Source of the DNA: Collinsella tanakaei
GTDB lineage: Bacteria > Actinomycetota > Coriobacteriia > Coriobacteriales > Coriobacteriaceae
Length of the DNA: 64,000 nt
Direction of reading: 5' to 3'
NCBI RefSeq assembly: GCF_016902615.1
Contig: NZ_JACJMB010000009.1
Span: 1 to 64,000 of the forward strand
Under the pieces are notes generated by a model, which was not told the origin of the DNA, did not search any database, and saw only the letters and a list, made by a program, of their open reading frames with translations. The first letter of the stretch is position 1, and the number at the start of each line of letters is the position of its first letter. The position numbers and the translations under genes were made by a program. Positions 48,887 through 60,748 of the stretch are shown in pieces.

Positions 48887-50161
48887 CTAGGCGGAGTACT
48901 TGTTGCGCTCGCCGAAGGTGCCGGACTCGACGATCCAGCCGTCTTTCATGATGACGTCCATGTTCTCGGGGGTGAGGTCGTGGATGTTCACGGCCGGGTC
49001 GCCGTTTACGATGAGGAGGTCTGCGCACTTGCCGACCTCGAGCGAGCCGGTCTCGTCGTCGCAATGGGCCATCTTGGCGCCGTTGATGGTGGCGCAGGTG
49101 ATGGTCTCGAGCGGGGTGATGCCGACCTTGTCGACGAAGTCGTACATCTCGTCGATGGTGACGTAGCCGTAGGGGGTCACGAAGCTGAAGGAGTCGGACC
49201 CGATCGTGAAGATGACGCCGCGCTTCTTGGCCTCGCGCAGGCAGTCGTAGTTGCGCTGGAGCTCCTTCTCCACGAGCGTGCCCTCGTACTTGTCGTGGAT
49301 CTCGGGCACGTAGACCGGCGGATAGGTGGAGTACCAGGTGGGCAGGAAGCCGATGGTGGGCGTGAAGAACGTGCCCTGCTCGGCCATGAGGTCCATGGTG
49401 CGCTCGTCGATGTCGAAGCCGTGGATCAGCTGCTCGCAGCCGAAGCGGACCGAATCGTAGGCGGCGGAGTGGGAGTTGTAGCAGTGGCTCCACACCGGGA
49501 TGCCGACCATCTTGGCCTCATCGACCACAGCCTTGATCTCCTCGGCGCAGTAGTGCTGGTCGCGGCCGGAGTCCCAGCGCCAGATGCCGCCGCCGGTCGC
49601 CCAGATCTTGATGGCATCGGGGTTCTCGCGCAGACGACGGCGCACGGCGCGGCGCAGGTCCCACGGACCGTCGACCTGGTCGCCCCAGGGGTGAGATTCC
49701 TTGTTCTCGAGCTGGCTGCAGTGATGCGAGTCGCCGTGGCCGGCGGTGCGGCAGAAGCCCAGGCCGGTGGCGTAGACGCGCGGGCCCTTGAAGACGCCGT
49801 TGTTGATGCAGTCGCGGACGTGGATGCCGAAGCGGCCGATCTCGCACACGGTGGTGAGGCCGTGGGTGAGGCAGTCGTAGGCCTGCTTGACGGCGACGGC
49901 CTGCTTCTCCAGCAGCGGCTGCATGACCCAGTCGGTGTCGTCGTCGGTCAGGTTGCCGGAGAAGTGCAGGTGGGTGTCGATAAGGCCGGGCATGACGGTC
50001 TTGCCGGTGGCGTCGATGACCTCGAAGCCCTCGGGGGCATCCTGATAGGTGCCGGCGTAGGTGATCTTGCCGTCCTCGACGAGCACGAGCGAGTTCTCGA
50101 CCGGGGTGCCGCCCAGGCCGTCGACGAGCTTGCCGTGGACGATCGCGTAGTTGGTGGACAT
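48887..50161 (-). CDS. Metal-dependent amidohydrolase, imidazolonepropionase/prolidase-like
   Basis: A 424-residue amidohydrolase-superfamily enzyme. The metal ligands are present: DTHLHF (His 64 and 66), IKIWATGG (carboxylated lysine near 188), VWSHCYN (His about 225), LIHGFDI (His about 245) and GSDSFSF (Asp about 317). The subgroup includes Xaa-Pro dipeptidase-like and imidazolonepropionase-like hydrolases. There is no signal peptide, so it is cytoplasmic. The ATG at 50161 has a perfect SD, AAGGAGGAACC. It lies 114 bp downstream of an APC permease on the same strand, so the permease probably imports its substrate, a small amide, dipeptide or N-acyl amino acid. The exact substrate is unknown. 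Confidence 0.85.
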   Translation of the reverse strand: MSTNYAIVHGKLVDGLGGTPVENSLVLVEDGKITYAGTYQDAPEGFEVIDATGKTVMPGLIDTHLHFSGNLTDDDTDWVMQPLLEKQAVAVKQAYDCLTHGLTTVCEIGRFGIHVRDCINNGVFKGPRVYATGLGFCRTAGHGDSHHCSQLENKESHPWGDQVDGPWDLRRAVRRRLRENPDAIKIWATGGGIWRWDSGRDQHYCAEEIKAVVDEAKMVGIPVWSHCYNSHSAAYDSVRFGCEQLIHGFDIDERTMDLMAEQGTFFTPTIGFLPTWYSTYPPVYVPEIHDKYEGTLVEKELQRNYDCLREAKKRGVIFTIGSDSFSFVTPYGYVTIDEMYDFVDKVGITPLETITCATINGAKMAHCDDETGSLEVGKCADLLIVNGDPAVNIHDLTPENMDVIMKDGWIVESGTFGERNKYSA

Positions 50162-50275
50162 GGTTCCTCCTTAATAGTTAGAAGACCGTTTCGATGGGCG
50201 CCGTCGCGTGAGGGGGCGCGGCGGCGCCGATATCCGAAGGTGGGGTGGCCGCGTGAGGGCGGCCGGCGGCGTGCG

Positions 50276-51715
50276 CTAGGCGCGCTTGGCCTTGGTGGCG
50301 AACATCAGGATGAGTCCGACCACGAGCCAGCCGAGGACGATGGACCACTCGACGAGGTTCAGCGACGCGGGGCTGAAGGGAAGCACGAGCAGGCCGATGA
50401 TGATGCAGCCGGCGGCGCAGGCGAGCAGGATGCCGAACTTGCCGCCAGGCACCTTGTAGGGGCGCGGCAGGTCGGGCTCGGTGTAGCGCATGCGCAGGCA
50501 CGCGAAGGCGACCATCGTGCAGGAGAAGATGAAGGCAAGGGCGCTCACGTTCGTCAGCGGGATGAGCATGTTCTTGCCCAGGAAGGGGCCGATGACGGTG
50601 ATGATGGCGAGCACGATGCAGGCCAGGCGCGGGGCGCCGGACTTCGGGTCGACCTCGGCGAACTGCTCGGGCAGCTGGCCCTTGCGGCCCATGGCGAGCA
50701 TGATGCGGCTCGTGGCGCCGTAGAAGGAGTTCATGGGGCCCATGGGTCCAAGCGTGGCGATGCACAGCATGATGATGTAGAGGATCATGTTGATGTTCTT
50801 CAGGCACGCGAGGGCCGGGACGGGCTGCTCGACGAAGTCATGCCAGGGCAGGATCGTGCCGAACGAGTAGATGCACACGATGTAGAAACCGCCGGCGGCA
50901 AGCAGGGCGAGCGAGATGATCTTGCCGAACTTGTTCCAGTTGAGGCCCTCGGCGGCCTCCTCTGCCTGCTGGGGGATGGTGTCGAAGCCCGCATAGAAGA
51001 ACGGGGTGAGCACGAGCACGCTGACGACGCCGGCGAACAGGTTGTTCGCCGAGGTGGCGGACTCGGAGCCGCCCGCACCGGTCACCTGCGAGAACACGGG
51101 CATGGCGTTGTCCGGCGAACCGGTGACGATGGAGATGCCCATGGCGAGCAGCATGCCGCACAAAAGCGCCTTCGTGAGGAACGCCTGCAGCTTGGCCGCC
51201 GAGCTCGCGCCGCGGAAGTTGAGGTAGATGACGTAGGCCGCAAAACCCAGGGCGATAAGCGTCGGGATGAGGTAGACGTCGGCGCCCATGATGGTGTAGA
51301 GCTTGAAGGCGCGCAGCCACTCGAGTCCGGGCAGGCTGCCGAACATGTCGGAGACGAGCGTGGAGATGGCGATCGCCTCCCACGGGCACAGGATGCCGTT
51401 GCCAAGCGCCAAGAACCAACCCGTGATATAGGACGGGATGCGTCCGAAGCTGCGGTCGACGTACTCCACGATTCCGCCCGAGATGGGGATGGCCGCGGTG
51501 AGCTCGCCGAAGACCGCTCCGATGGGGACGAGGAAGATGGCGCCGAGCAAAAACGCGATCATCGCCGGGACGGGACCGCCGCCGACGACCATCCAGTCGC
51601 CGACCTGAAGGACCCAGCCGGTGCCGATGATGGCGCCGAAGCCGATGGTGAAGAAGTTCCACAGCGAAAGGGTCTTCTTCATGCCGCCCTGAGCGGCGGC
51701 TTGTGCTTCTGCCAT
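50276..51715 (-). CDS. APC-superfamily amino-acid permease
   Basis: A 479-residue permease with about 12 transmembrane helices. The first helix has the APC hallmark FFTIGFGAIIGTGWVLQVGDW, and the GGIVEYVDRSFG segment follows helix two. It belongs to the amino acid/polyamine/organocation superfamily. The N-terminus (AEAQAAAQGGMKKTLSLW) is cytoplasmic. The ATG at 51715 follows AGGAGG. It is the first gene of a two-gene unit with the amidohydrolase. The transport substrate is probably what the hydrolase cleaves. Confidence 0.9.
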   Translation of the reverse strand: MAEAQAAAQGGMKKTLSLWNFFTIGFGAIIGTGWVLQVGDWMVVGGGPVPAMIAFLLGAIFLVPIGAVFGELTAAIPISGGIVEYVDRSFGRIPSYITGWFLALGNGILCPWEAIAISTLVSDMFGSLPGLEWLRAFKLYTIMGADVYLIPTLIALGFAAYVIYLNFRGASSAAKLQAFLTKALLCGMLLAMGISIVTGSPDNAMPVFSQVTGAGGSESATSANNLFAGVVSVLVLTPFFYAGFDTIPQQAEEAAEGLNWNKFGKIISLALLAAGGFYIVCIYSFGTILPWHDFVEQPVPALACLKNINMILYIIMLCIATLGPMGPMNSFYGATSRIMLAMGRKGQLPEQFAEVDPKSGAPRLACIVLAIITVIGPFLGKNMLIPLTNVSALAFIFSCTMVAFACLRMRYTEPDLPRPYKVPGGKFGILLACAAGCIIIGLLVLPFSPASLNLVEWSIVLGWLVVGLILMFATKAKRA

Positions 51716-52006
51716 GTAAGTTCCTCCTTTCCTAAAGATGCCTCTCGATACCGATGAACGCAGAAGCGCTCCCGTGTGGCCACGAGCTTGCGCGCGAGTT
51801 CGTGGCCCTGCGCATACAAAGTAGGGGCGGGAGAGGCCGTCAGCGGCCCACAAACCGACCGAGGGCGGCATGGAGGTATAAACGGCGGCGATTTTGGGAC
51901 GAGCGGTTGGGCGGGCGCGAGAAGCGCGGGCCGTGTCGCGCCGTGTTCTGGGCGGGCCTCATCGGGATGGAGAGCTTGTGCAGATGGGGGATTCGACCGC
52001 CTGCGC
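51716..52006. other. Non-coding stretch upstream of the rplJ promoter
   Basis: About 290 bp with no recognisable gene. The permease promoter must lie here on the minus strand, but no convincing pair of hexamers was found. Confidence 0.4.
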
Positions 52007-52035
52007 TTGACGCCTGCCTGACGCCGGGCCATACT
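52007..52035 (+). promoter_or_regulatory. Promoter of the rplJL operon
   Basis: TTGACG, a 17-bp spacer and CATACT give a good sigma-70 promoter. Transcription would begin near 52042, just before the L10 leader structure. Confidence 0.65.
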
Positions 52036-52041
52036 ACATGA

Positions 52042-52148
52042 GGTTCACGCACGAATCCGCTGCCAGAGACAGCCGGTGCCGAGGGGATAACCCCGAAGGC
52101 TCAATGGGGTAACCCGCCAGCCGAGGTGGTCGAGATGATATGTCTTCT
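52042..52148 (+). promoter_or_regulatory. Ribosomal protein L10 leader (autoregulatory mRNA element)
   Basis: The 5' UTR has the conserved L10-leader elements CTGCCAGAGACAGCCGGTGC and a later AACCCGCCAGCCGAGGTGG, which pair to form the L10(L12)4 binding site as in other bacteria. Free L10-L12 complex binds and reduces expression. It ends next to an attenuator-like hairpin. Confidence 0.8.
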
Positions 52149-52186
52149 CGCCCCCGTCGCTTCTGCAGCGCGGGGGCTTTTCTTTT
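52149..52186 (+). terminator. Attenuator hairpin in the rplJ leader
   Basis: GCCCCCG (52150-52156) pairs with CGGGGGC (52171-52177), with an inner CGC/GCG, followed by TTTTCTTTTCTT. It lies between the L10 leader and the rplJ start. L10 binding may favour this hairpin. Confidence 0.75.
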
Positions 52187-52260
52187 CTTCAAGGCATACG
52201 CCCCCGTCACGTCCTGCACGGGTCCGTGCCCGAAGAAAAGAGAGAAGGAGGTGTAACCAC

Positions 52261-52782
52261 ATGCCACAGCAGTACAAAATCGATATGGTCGCCGAGATCG
52301 AGTCTCGTATCGAGAACAACGGCGGTATGTTCGTCGTCAACTACAAGGGTCTGACCGTTAAGCAGGCCCAGGAGCTGCGTCATCAGCTCCGCGAGACCGG
52401 CGCCGAGATGAAGGTCTACAAGAACAACCTCGTCCGTATCGCCCTCGAGAACCAGGAGCAGCCGAACATCGAGGATCTCCTCGTCGGCCCCGTCGCCTAC
52501 GTGTTCTATGAGAACGAGCCCGTCGAGGCTGCAAAGGCGCTCAAGGAGTTCGCTACGAAGTCCAAGGGCGTGCTCGAGATCAAGGGCGGTATTTCCGAGG
52601 GCAAGGCGGTCACGGCCGAGGAGGTCAACGCTATCGCCGAGCTCCCCACGAAGGACCAGCTCCTGGGTCAGATTGCCGGCCTCATCTCTGGTTTCGCGCG
52701 CGACATCGCTGTTTGCGTCAACGGCGTTTCCAGCGGTCTTGCTCGCTCGATCCAGCAGGTCTTCGAGCAGAAGGCGGCCTAA
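52261..52782 (+). CDS. rplJ: 50S ribosomal protein L10
   Basis: A 173-residue L10. The N-terminal rRNA-binding domain has MFVVNYKGLTVKQAQELRHQLRETGAEMKVYKNNLVRIALE, and the C-terminal helix ends SSGLARSIQQVFEQ, which holds L7/L12 dimers. The ATG at 52261 follows AAGGAGGTG. It is under the L10 leader and attenuator, and lies 102 bp before rplL. Confidence 0.98.
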   Translation: MPQQYKIDMVAEIESRIENNGGMFVVNYKGLTVKQAQELRHQLRETGAEMKVYKNNLVRIALENQEQPNIEDLLVGPVAYVFYENEPVEAAKALKEFATKSKGVLEIKGGISEGKAVTAEEVNAIAELPTKDQLLGQIAGLISGFARDIAVCVNGVSSGLARSIQQVFEQKAA

Positions 52783-52884
52783 GGTCGCCTGCTCGCGGGT
52801 GCAAGCCCGCATCTATCCGGCGCATACCGCGCCATGCAAACAAGATCTCCCTGGTTGCCAGGGAAACCGAAAGGATTGCTTAAA

Positions 52885-53262
52885 ATGGCTAAGCTTACCA
52901 CCGATGAGATCATCGAGGCTCTGAAGGAAATGACCCTGCTCGAGGCTTCCGAGCTCGTCAAGGCTATCGAGGACACCTTCGGCGTGTCCGCCGCTGCTCC
53001 GGCTGCCGTCGTGGCCGCTCCGGCTGCTGGCGCTGCCGAGGAGGAGGAGAAGACCGAGTTTGACGTCGTGCTCGAGGGCTTCGGCGACAACAAGATCCAG
53101 GTCATCAAGGTCGTCCGTGAGCTCACCTCCCTTGGCCTGAAGGAGGCCAAGGAGGTCGTCGAGGGCGCTCCCAAGGCCGTTCTCGAGGGTGTCAAGAAGG
53201 AGGACGCCGAGGCTGCCAAGGAGAAGCTCGAGGCTGCCGGCGCCGCCGTCTCCCTCAAGTAG
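52885..53262 (+). CDS. rplL: 50S ribosomal protein L7/L12
   Basis: A 125-residue L7/L12. The N-terminal dimer domain ([26 protein letters not shown]) is followed by an alanine-rich hinge and the factor-binding C-terminal domain ([41 protein letters not shown]). It forms the stalk that recruits translation factors. The ATG at 52885 has GAAAGGA upstream. A terminator follows 52 bp after the stop, so rpoB is not directly linked. Confidence 0.98.
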   Translation: MAKLTTDEIIEALKEMTLLEASELVKAIEDTFGVSAAAPAAVVAAPAAGAAEEEEKTEFDVVLEGFGDNKIQVIKVVRELTSLGLKEAKEVVEGAPKAVLEGVKKEDAEAAKEKLEAAGAAVSLK

Positions 53263-53313
53263 CTTCTTGCAGGCTTCACGTCTGCTTGATACGGCGGCAT
53301 AACGCCGTCTACC

Positions 53314-53350
53314 AAGGGGTTTCGTCCATCTGGGCGAAACCCCTTTTGCG
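53314..53350 (+). terminator. Rho-independent terminator after rplL
   Basis: AAGGGGTTTCG and CGAAACCCCTT form an 11-bp stem with a TCCATCTGGG loop, followed by TTTTGCG. It ends the rplJL transcript. Confidence 0.85.
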
Positions 53351-53717
53351 TTTGGATGCGATTCAAGCGGGATTATTCGTACCGGAATTCGTACCGCCCC
53401 AAGGATAAGGTGGCGGTCCTCTTGCAGGGCTGCCCACCGTTCTTTTGGAGGCGTATGCGACATACCGTGCGCAGCGCGCCTCACTTCACGCATCCGTGAG
53501 CGGTCGATTGAAGAGCCTGACCGGCACCATTTCGTGACAATCGCTTGGTTTTTTAGGTATATCTGCGCTTTTCCAGAGCAATTTAACCGGGGCGGTTCAT
53601 ACCAACCACCCCTTTGGGGTACCCTGCTGCCATATAGTGAACCTCGGTGCGATGCGACCGCGCCGTCTCGGATAAGCGGGCATGCTCCCGCTCCCGTGAA
53701 AGGATTAGAACCCAATC
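53351..53717. other. Non-coding region before galU
   Basis: About 365 bp without a gene. TATAGT at 53633-53638 could be the galU -10, but no matching -35 is evident. ACCCCTTTGGGGT (53607-53621 region) is a small palindrome. Confidence 0.4.
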
Positions 53718-54623
53718 ATGAAGGCCATCATTCCTGCCGCCGGTCTCGGCACGCGTTTTCTGCCCTCGACCAAGTGCACTCCCAAAGAGATGCTGCCGGT
53801 GCTCGACAAGCCGGTCATCCAGTACGTGGTGGAGGAGGCGCTCGAGCCCGAGGAGGTCGACGACGTTATCATCGTGACCTCGCCCGGCAAGCCCGAGCTG
53901 CTGAGCTATTTCCAGCCCGATCGCTCCCTTGAGGGGTTGCTGCGCGAGCGCGGCAAGGCCGCCTACGCCGATGCCGTCGCCAACGCCGGCTCGCTGCCGG
54001 TCGATTTCCGTTATCAGTACGAGCCGAAGGGCCTCGGCCATGCGATCCGTTCGGCGGCAGACGCCGTCGCCGGCGAGAGCTTCCTGGTCCTTCTGGGCGA
54101 CTACGTCGTGCCCGCCCGCGACATCTGCACGAAGATGATGGCGGTGTCGCGCGCGCATGCCGGCGCTTCCGTCATCGCCGTCGCGCCCTGCTCGCCCGAT
54201 GAGGTGAGCCGCTACGGTGTCATCGCCGGCGAGCGCGTGGGTACCGTGCCCGAGTCGGGCACGCCGGCAGATGACGAGCCGGGTGCCGTATGGCGCGTTT
54301 CCGGCCTCGTGGAGAAGCCTGCGCCCGAGGACGCCCCCTCGAACCTCTACATCGTCGGCCGCTACCTGTTGAGCCCGCTCGTGATGGAGCTTCTGGGCGA
54401 CCAGCAGCCGGGCAAGGGCGGCGAGATCCAGCTCACCGACGCCATGGCGCGCAGTCTCGAGCGCGAAGCCATGTACGCCGTCGTGATCGACCCGCTGTCC
54501 GGCTACGACACCGGCACGCCGTCCGGCTGGATGGCCACGAACGCGCTCATGGCCGCCGAGGACCCGCGGTTCCGCGATGCCTTCTGGGAGGCCATCGACG
54601 AGCGCGGCGGCCTTCGTCGCTAG
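53718..54623 (+). CDS. galU: UTP-glucose-1-phosphate uridylyltransferase
   Basis: A 301-residue GalU of the nucleotidyltransferase family. The N-terminal nucleotide loop is KAIIPAAGLGTRFLPSTK, followed by KEMLPVLDKPVIQYVVEEA. Later features are EPKGLGHAIRSA, LLGDYVVP, VSGLVEKPAPEDAPSNLYIVGRYLL and GGEIQLTDAM, all standard. It makes UDP-glucose for cell-surface polysaccharide and galactose use. The ATG at 53718 follows AAAGGATTAG. It lies between rplL and rpoB, which are usually adjacent. Confidence 0.97.
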   Translation: MKAIIPAAGLGTRFLPSTKCTPKEMLPVLDKPVIQYVVEEALEPEEVDDVIIVTSPGKPELLSYFQPDRSLEGLLRERGKAAYADAVANAGSLPVDFRYQYEPKGLGHAIRSAADAVAGESFLVLLGDYVVPARDICTKMMAVSRAHAGASVIAVAPCSPDEVSRYGVIAGERVGTVPESGTPADDEPGAVWRVSGLVEKPAPEDAPSNLYIVGRYLLSPLVMELLGDQQPGKGGEIQLTDAMARSLEREAMYAVVIDPLSGYDTGTPSGWMATNALMAAEDPRFRDAFWEAIDERGGLRR

Positions 54624-54643
54624 CAGATAGCCATACGTTTTCG

Positions 54644-54676
54644 AGGGCGGGGTCGCTTCGGCGGCCCCGCCCTTTG
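54644..54676 (+). terminator. Terminator after galU
   Basis: AGGGCGGGGTCGC, TTCG tetraloop, GCGGCCCCGCCCT, then TTT: a 13-bp stem with a stable loop, 20 bp past the galU stop. Confidence 0.85.
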
Positions 54677-54806
54677 CATACGGGGCCCATGCGCGGCGGG
54701 GCCGTGCATGAACCAGCCGTTGACCGTGTTGCTCCCCTTTGGGCGCCCTGATGTAATACTGCGCGTTTGAGTCGCGATGGGCGCGGCTCGGGATAGGAGG
54801 AACACC

Positions 54807-55526
54807 TTGGATTCTGTGTCTGTCAAGAAATACGTCGCGGAGGCGTTCGGTACGTTCACGCTCATGTTTTTCGGCTGCGGTAGCGCCGCGGTCGCAGGTG
54901 CCGCGCTCGGCAACCTCGGCATCGCGTTCGCGTTCGGCCTGTCGATCGTCGCCATGGCGTTCGCCATCGGCAACGTCTCCGGCTGCCATATCAACCCGGC
55001 TGTGACGCTCGGCCAGTTCATCGACGGGCGCCTGTCGGTTGGGGGCCTGATCGGCTACCGGATCGGTCAGTTTGCGGGAGCCATCATCGCCGCGCTCGCG
55101 CTCATGCTCGTGATCGAGAACTGCGCCGACCTCGGCGGGGTGGCTGCGACCGGCCTGGGCTGCAACGGGTTCGGCGAGGCCTCCAGCTCGGGCATCAGCA
55201 TGTTCGGCGCCGTACTCGTCGAGGTGATCCTCACCTGCGTGTTCGTGCTGGCTGTCTTGGGTGTGACCGCTGACGGCAAGACCGGTCACTTCGCCGGTAT
55301 CGTGATCGGGCTTACCCTGACGTTCGTCCACATCATGGGCATCCCCCTGACGGGCACGTCGGTGAACCCCGCGCGCAGCTTCGGTCCCGCGCTCGTGATG
55401 GCCTTCGAGGGCAACACGCTTGCGCTCGACCAGGTCTGGGTCTTCATCTGCGCACCGCTCGTGGGCGCCGCGCTCGCTGCGGTCATCTTCCGCGCGTACA
55501 AGAGCTTCTACAGCGCTCAGGCGTAA
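54807..55526 (+). CDS. aqpZ: Aquaporin Z-type water channel
   Basis: A 239-residue MIP-family channel with six helices and two half-helices. Both NPA boxes are intact: CHINPAVT (about 65) and SVNPARS (about 185). FGTFTLMFFGCGSA, GCNGFGEASSSGISM and FVHIMGIPLTGTSVNP resemble AqpZ more than GlpF, so it likely passes water rather than glycerol. I chose the TTG at 54807 because AGGAGG lies six bases ahead; the in-frame ATG at 54777 has no site. Monocistronic, with a terminator after it. Confidence 0.92.
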   Translation: MDSVSVKKYVAEAFGTFTLMFFGCGSAAVAGAALGNLGIAFAFGLSIVAMAFAIGNVSGCHINPAVTLGQFIDGRLSVGGLIGYRIGQFAGAIIAALALMLVIENCADLGGVAATGLGCNGFGEASSSGISMFGAVLVEVILTCVFVLAVLGVTADGKTGHFAGIVIGLTLTFVHIMGIPLTGTSVNPARSFGPALVMAFEGNTLALDQVWVFICAPLVGAALAAVIFRAYKSFYSAQA

Positions 55527-55562
55527 GCGACGCCTGCGGATGCGCGATCGTCGCGTATGCCG

Positions 55563-55598
55563 GCCCGTCGCCCCTTCTGGGGTGCGGGCATTTTTGTT
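55563..55598 (+). terminator. Terminator after aqpZ
   Basis: GCCCGTCGCCCC pairs with GGGGTGCGGGC around TTCT, followed by ATTTTTGTTCT. It ends the aqpZ message and faces the convergent AlbA_2 gene. Confidence 0.85.
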
Positions 55599-55623
55599 CT
55601 GGGGTGGATGCCACAGCAGGGCG

Positions 55624-56895
55624 CTACCTCGATGCGCCGTGCGCGCCGCGCAGCAGGGTGTCGACGAGGTCGTTGTCGCGCGGGTCGGGGGAGCCCAGGG
55701 GCAGACCGCAGGCTTCGAAGAAGTGGCTGCCGGCGAACTGACGGGCACGGAAGGAGTCGTGCGCGCCGTCGTCGAGATAGCGCACGCGCGACAGGCAGTC
55801 GGTCGTGGCGCAGAACAGCGGCCCGCGTTCGCGGACGTATGAGAGGTAGAGCGGCTCATCGCTCCACAGGATCACGCCGGCGAGGTTCTCGAGCTCGTAG
55901 GCGACGGCGTATTGGCGCCAGGTGAGGCCGCGCTCGCGCACGTAGCGGTCGAGTATGGCCGCCATCTGCGTGACGCGGGCAAGCGTGTCGGCGGCGCTCA
56001 TGATGCGCAGGCCCCCGCGCGAGGTGTCTTCGGTACTATCTGGCCGTGCGGCCGTGAGGCCAAGTCCATCGACGGCGCGCTCGTAGTCGCCCGGTCCTAC
56101 GAGCACGGCTGGCACGGACAGCTTGATGGACTCGTCGCCGAACAGCTCGATGGCGGAGTGGGGGATGCGGGGGTCGTCGCGCGTTGGCACGCTGAAGATG
56201 AGGGAGTCATGCGCATGGTGCGTGCGGCAGGCGAGGCCCTGGCGGCGAAACGCCTCGCCCATGGCCTGCGCGTGCTGCATGACCTCGTCGCGCGAGGGGG
56301 CCTCGGTCACGCGGCGGCCCATGCGGAACATGTAGAGGTTGAACAGCGGCGTCTGAGGCGCGGCATAGAAGACCGTGCGCCTGCAGAAATCCGCGACCTC
56401 GAGCTTGCGCCGGGTCGCTTTCCCATAGAGCTCGACGAGCGCCGCGCTCGCAGCGGGCCCCGAGGTCGAGCCCTCGCGCACGTCGACGACGCCGTCGGCG
56501 ATATAGGGCGGGAAGTCGCCTTCGAGAACCTGGATGACGACGACGCCCAGGTCAGGGTTGTCCGGATCCGCGATGAAGCGCGCGTCGAAGCGCGGGGCGG
56601 GCGTGATGTGACGACGGCAGAGCTCGCCGATGATCTGGCTGTAGTCGGCCGCCAGGCGCGGGACGGGGCAGAGGGTGTGGTCGTCGTCGGCGATGCCGAT
56701 GACAAGCCAGCCGCCTGCCGAGTTGGCGAACGACGCGATGATCTTCGGGAGCTTCTTCTGCACGGTGGGGGAGAAGTTGCGCTTGAACTCGAGCGCGTAG
56801 CCCTCGTCGAGGTCGCGCAGCTGGGAAAGGTCTGCGAAGGCGATGTCCGCGAGACCCTTCGGGTGTCCCTGGTCGTCGTGTATCGGGCTGAACAT
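55624..56895 (-). CDS. AlbA_2 (Schlafen-type) domain protein
   Basis: A 423-residue protein. The N-terminal 130 residues form an AlbA_2/Schlafen-AlbA domain: YALEFKRNFSPTVQKKLPKIIASFANSAGGWLVIGIADDD, the typical E.K........ I.AFAN..GG.L.IGV pattern. Later parts are unassigned, with VVIQVLEGDFPPYIADGVVDVREGSTSG closing the domain and a mixed helical C-terminus. Such proteins are putative nucleic-acid-binding regulators or effectors. The ATG at 56895 follows AAAGG at a distance. It is an isolated gene, convergent with aqpZ. Confidence 0.75.
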   Translation of the reverse strand: MFSPIHDDQGHPKGLADIAFADLSQLRDLDEGYALEFKRNFSPTVQKKLPKIIASFANSAGGWLVIGIADDDHTLCPVPRLAADYSQIIGELCRRHITPAPRFDARFIADPDNPDLGVVVIQVLEGDFPPYIADGVVDVREGSTSGPAASAALVELYGKATRRKLEVADFCRRTVFYAAPQTPLFNLYMFRMGRRVTEAPSRDEVMQHAQAMGEAFRRQGLACRTHHAHDSLIFSVPTRDDPRIPHSAIELFGDESIKLSVPAVLVGPGDYERAVDGLGLTAARPDSTEDTSRGGLRIMSAADTLARVTQMAAILDRYVRERGLTWRQYAVAYELENLAGVILWSDEPLYLSYVRERGPLFCATTDCLSRVRYLDDGAHDSFRARQFAGSHFFEACGLPLGSPDPRDNDLVDTLLRGAHGASR

Positions 56896-56949
56896 GCGCA
56901 CCGCCTTTCTCGAACCTTGTGCGCAGTATACCCACAGGTGTCCTCCGCA

Positions 56950-57015
56950 GGGACGGGGCAGTTTGGGGACATCGGGGCGCACTCGCGCCCCGATGTCCCC
57001 AAACTGCCCCGTCCC
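56950..57015. repeat. Perfect 66-bp palindrome
   Basis: Two exactly complementary 31-bp arms (56950-56980 and 56985-57015) enclose an ACTC loop. The arm begins GGGACGGGGCAGTTTGGGG. A partial copy lies at 31665. It sits between the AlbA_2 start and rpoB, so it could be in the rpoB upstream region. It is probably a mobile or REP-like element rather than a terminator, because no T-run follows. Confidence 0.85.
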
Positions 57016-57142
57016 CCCGGAGGCCCCCCGCACCGATTCATTGAAAAATCATGAACGTATGTTCGCTCTATAGCGTTCTACCTGCAGAAACTACCAAAAA
57101 GAATTTTGCTACCCCAAAAGAGTCCACGAGTCAAGACTTTTC

Positions 57143-57170
57143 TTGCCGAACGGAAGGCACCTGTTAAACT
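57143..57170 (+). promoter_or_regulatory. Putative rpoB promoter
   Basis: TTGCCG, a 16-bp spacer and TAAACT lie 78 bp ahead of the rpoB GTG. Reasonable hexamers, though the spacer is short. Confidence 0.45.
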
Positions 57171-57247
57171 TATAGGTTGCGATAACTGGCAAGAGCCTCC
57201 GCGCGCTTGCCGACCAACCGTTTTTCCCGCGAAGGAGGAAACACCTG

Positions 57248-60742
<3,495 letters not shown>

Positions 60743-60748
60743 CTGACT

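Noticed and set aside
48767-51757. A 996-codon open frame opposite the amidohydrolase and permease
   Set aside because: It spans two well-supported minus-strand genes and their gap, and has no domain.
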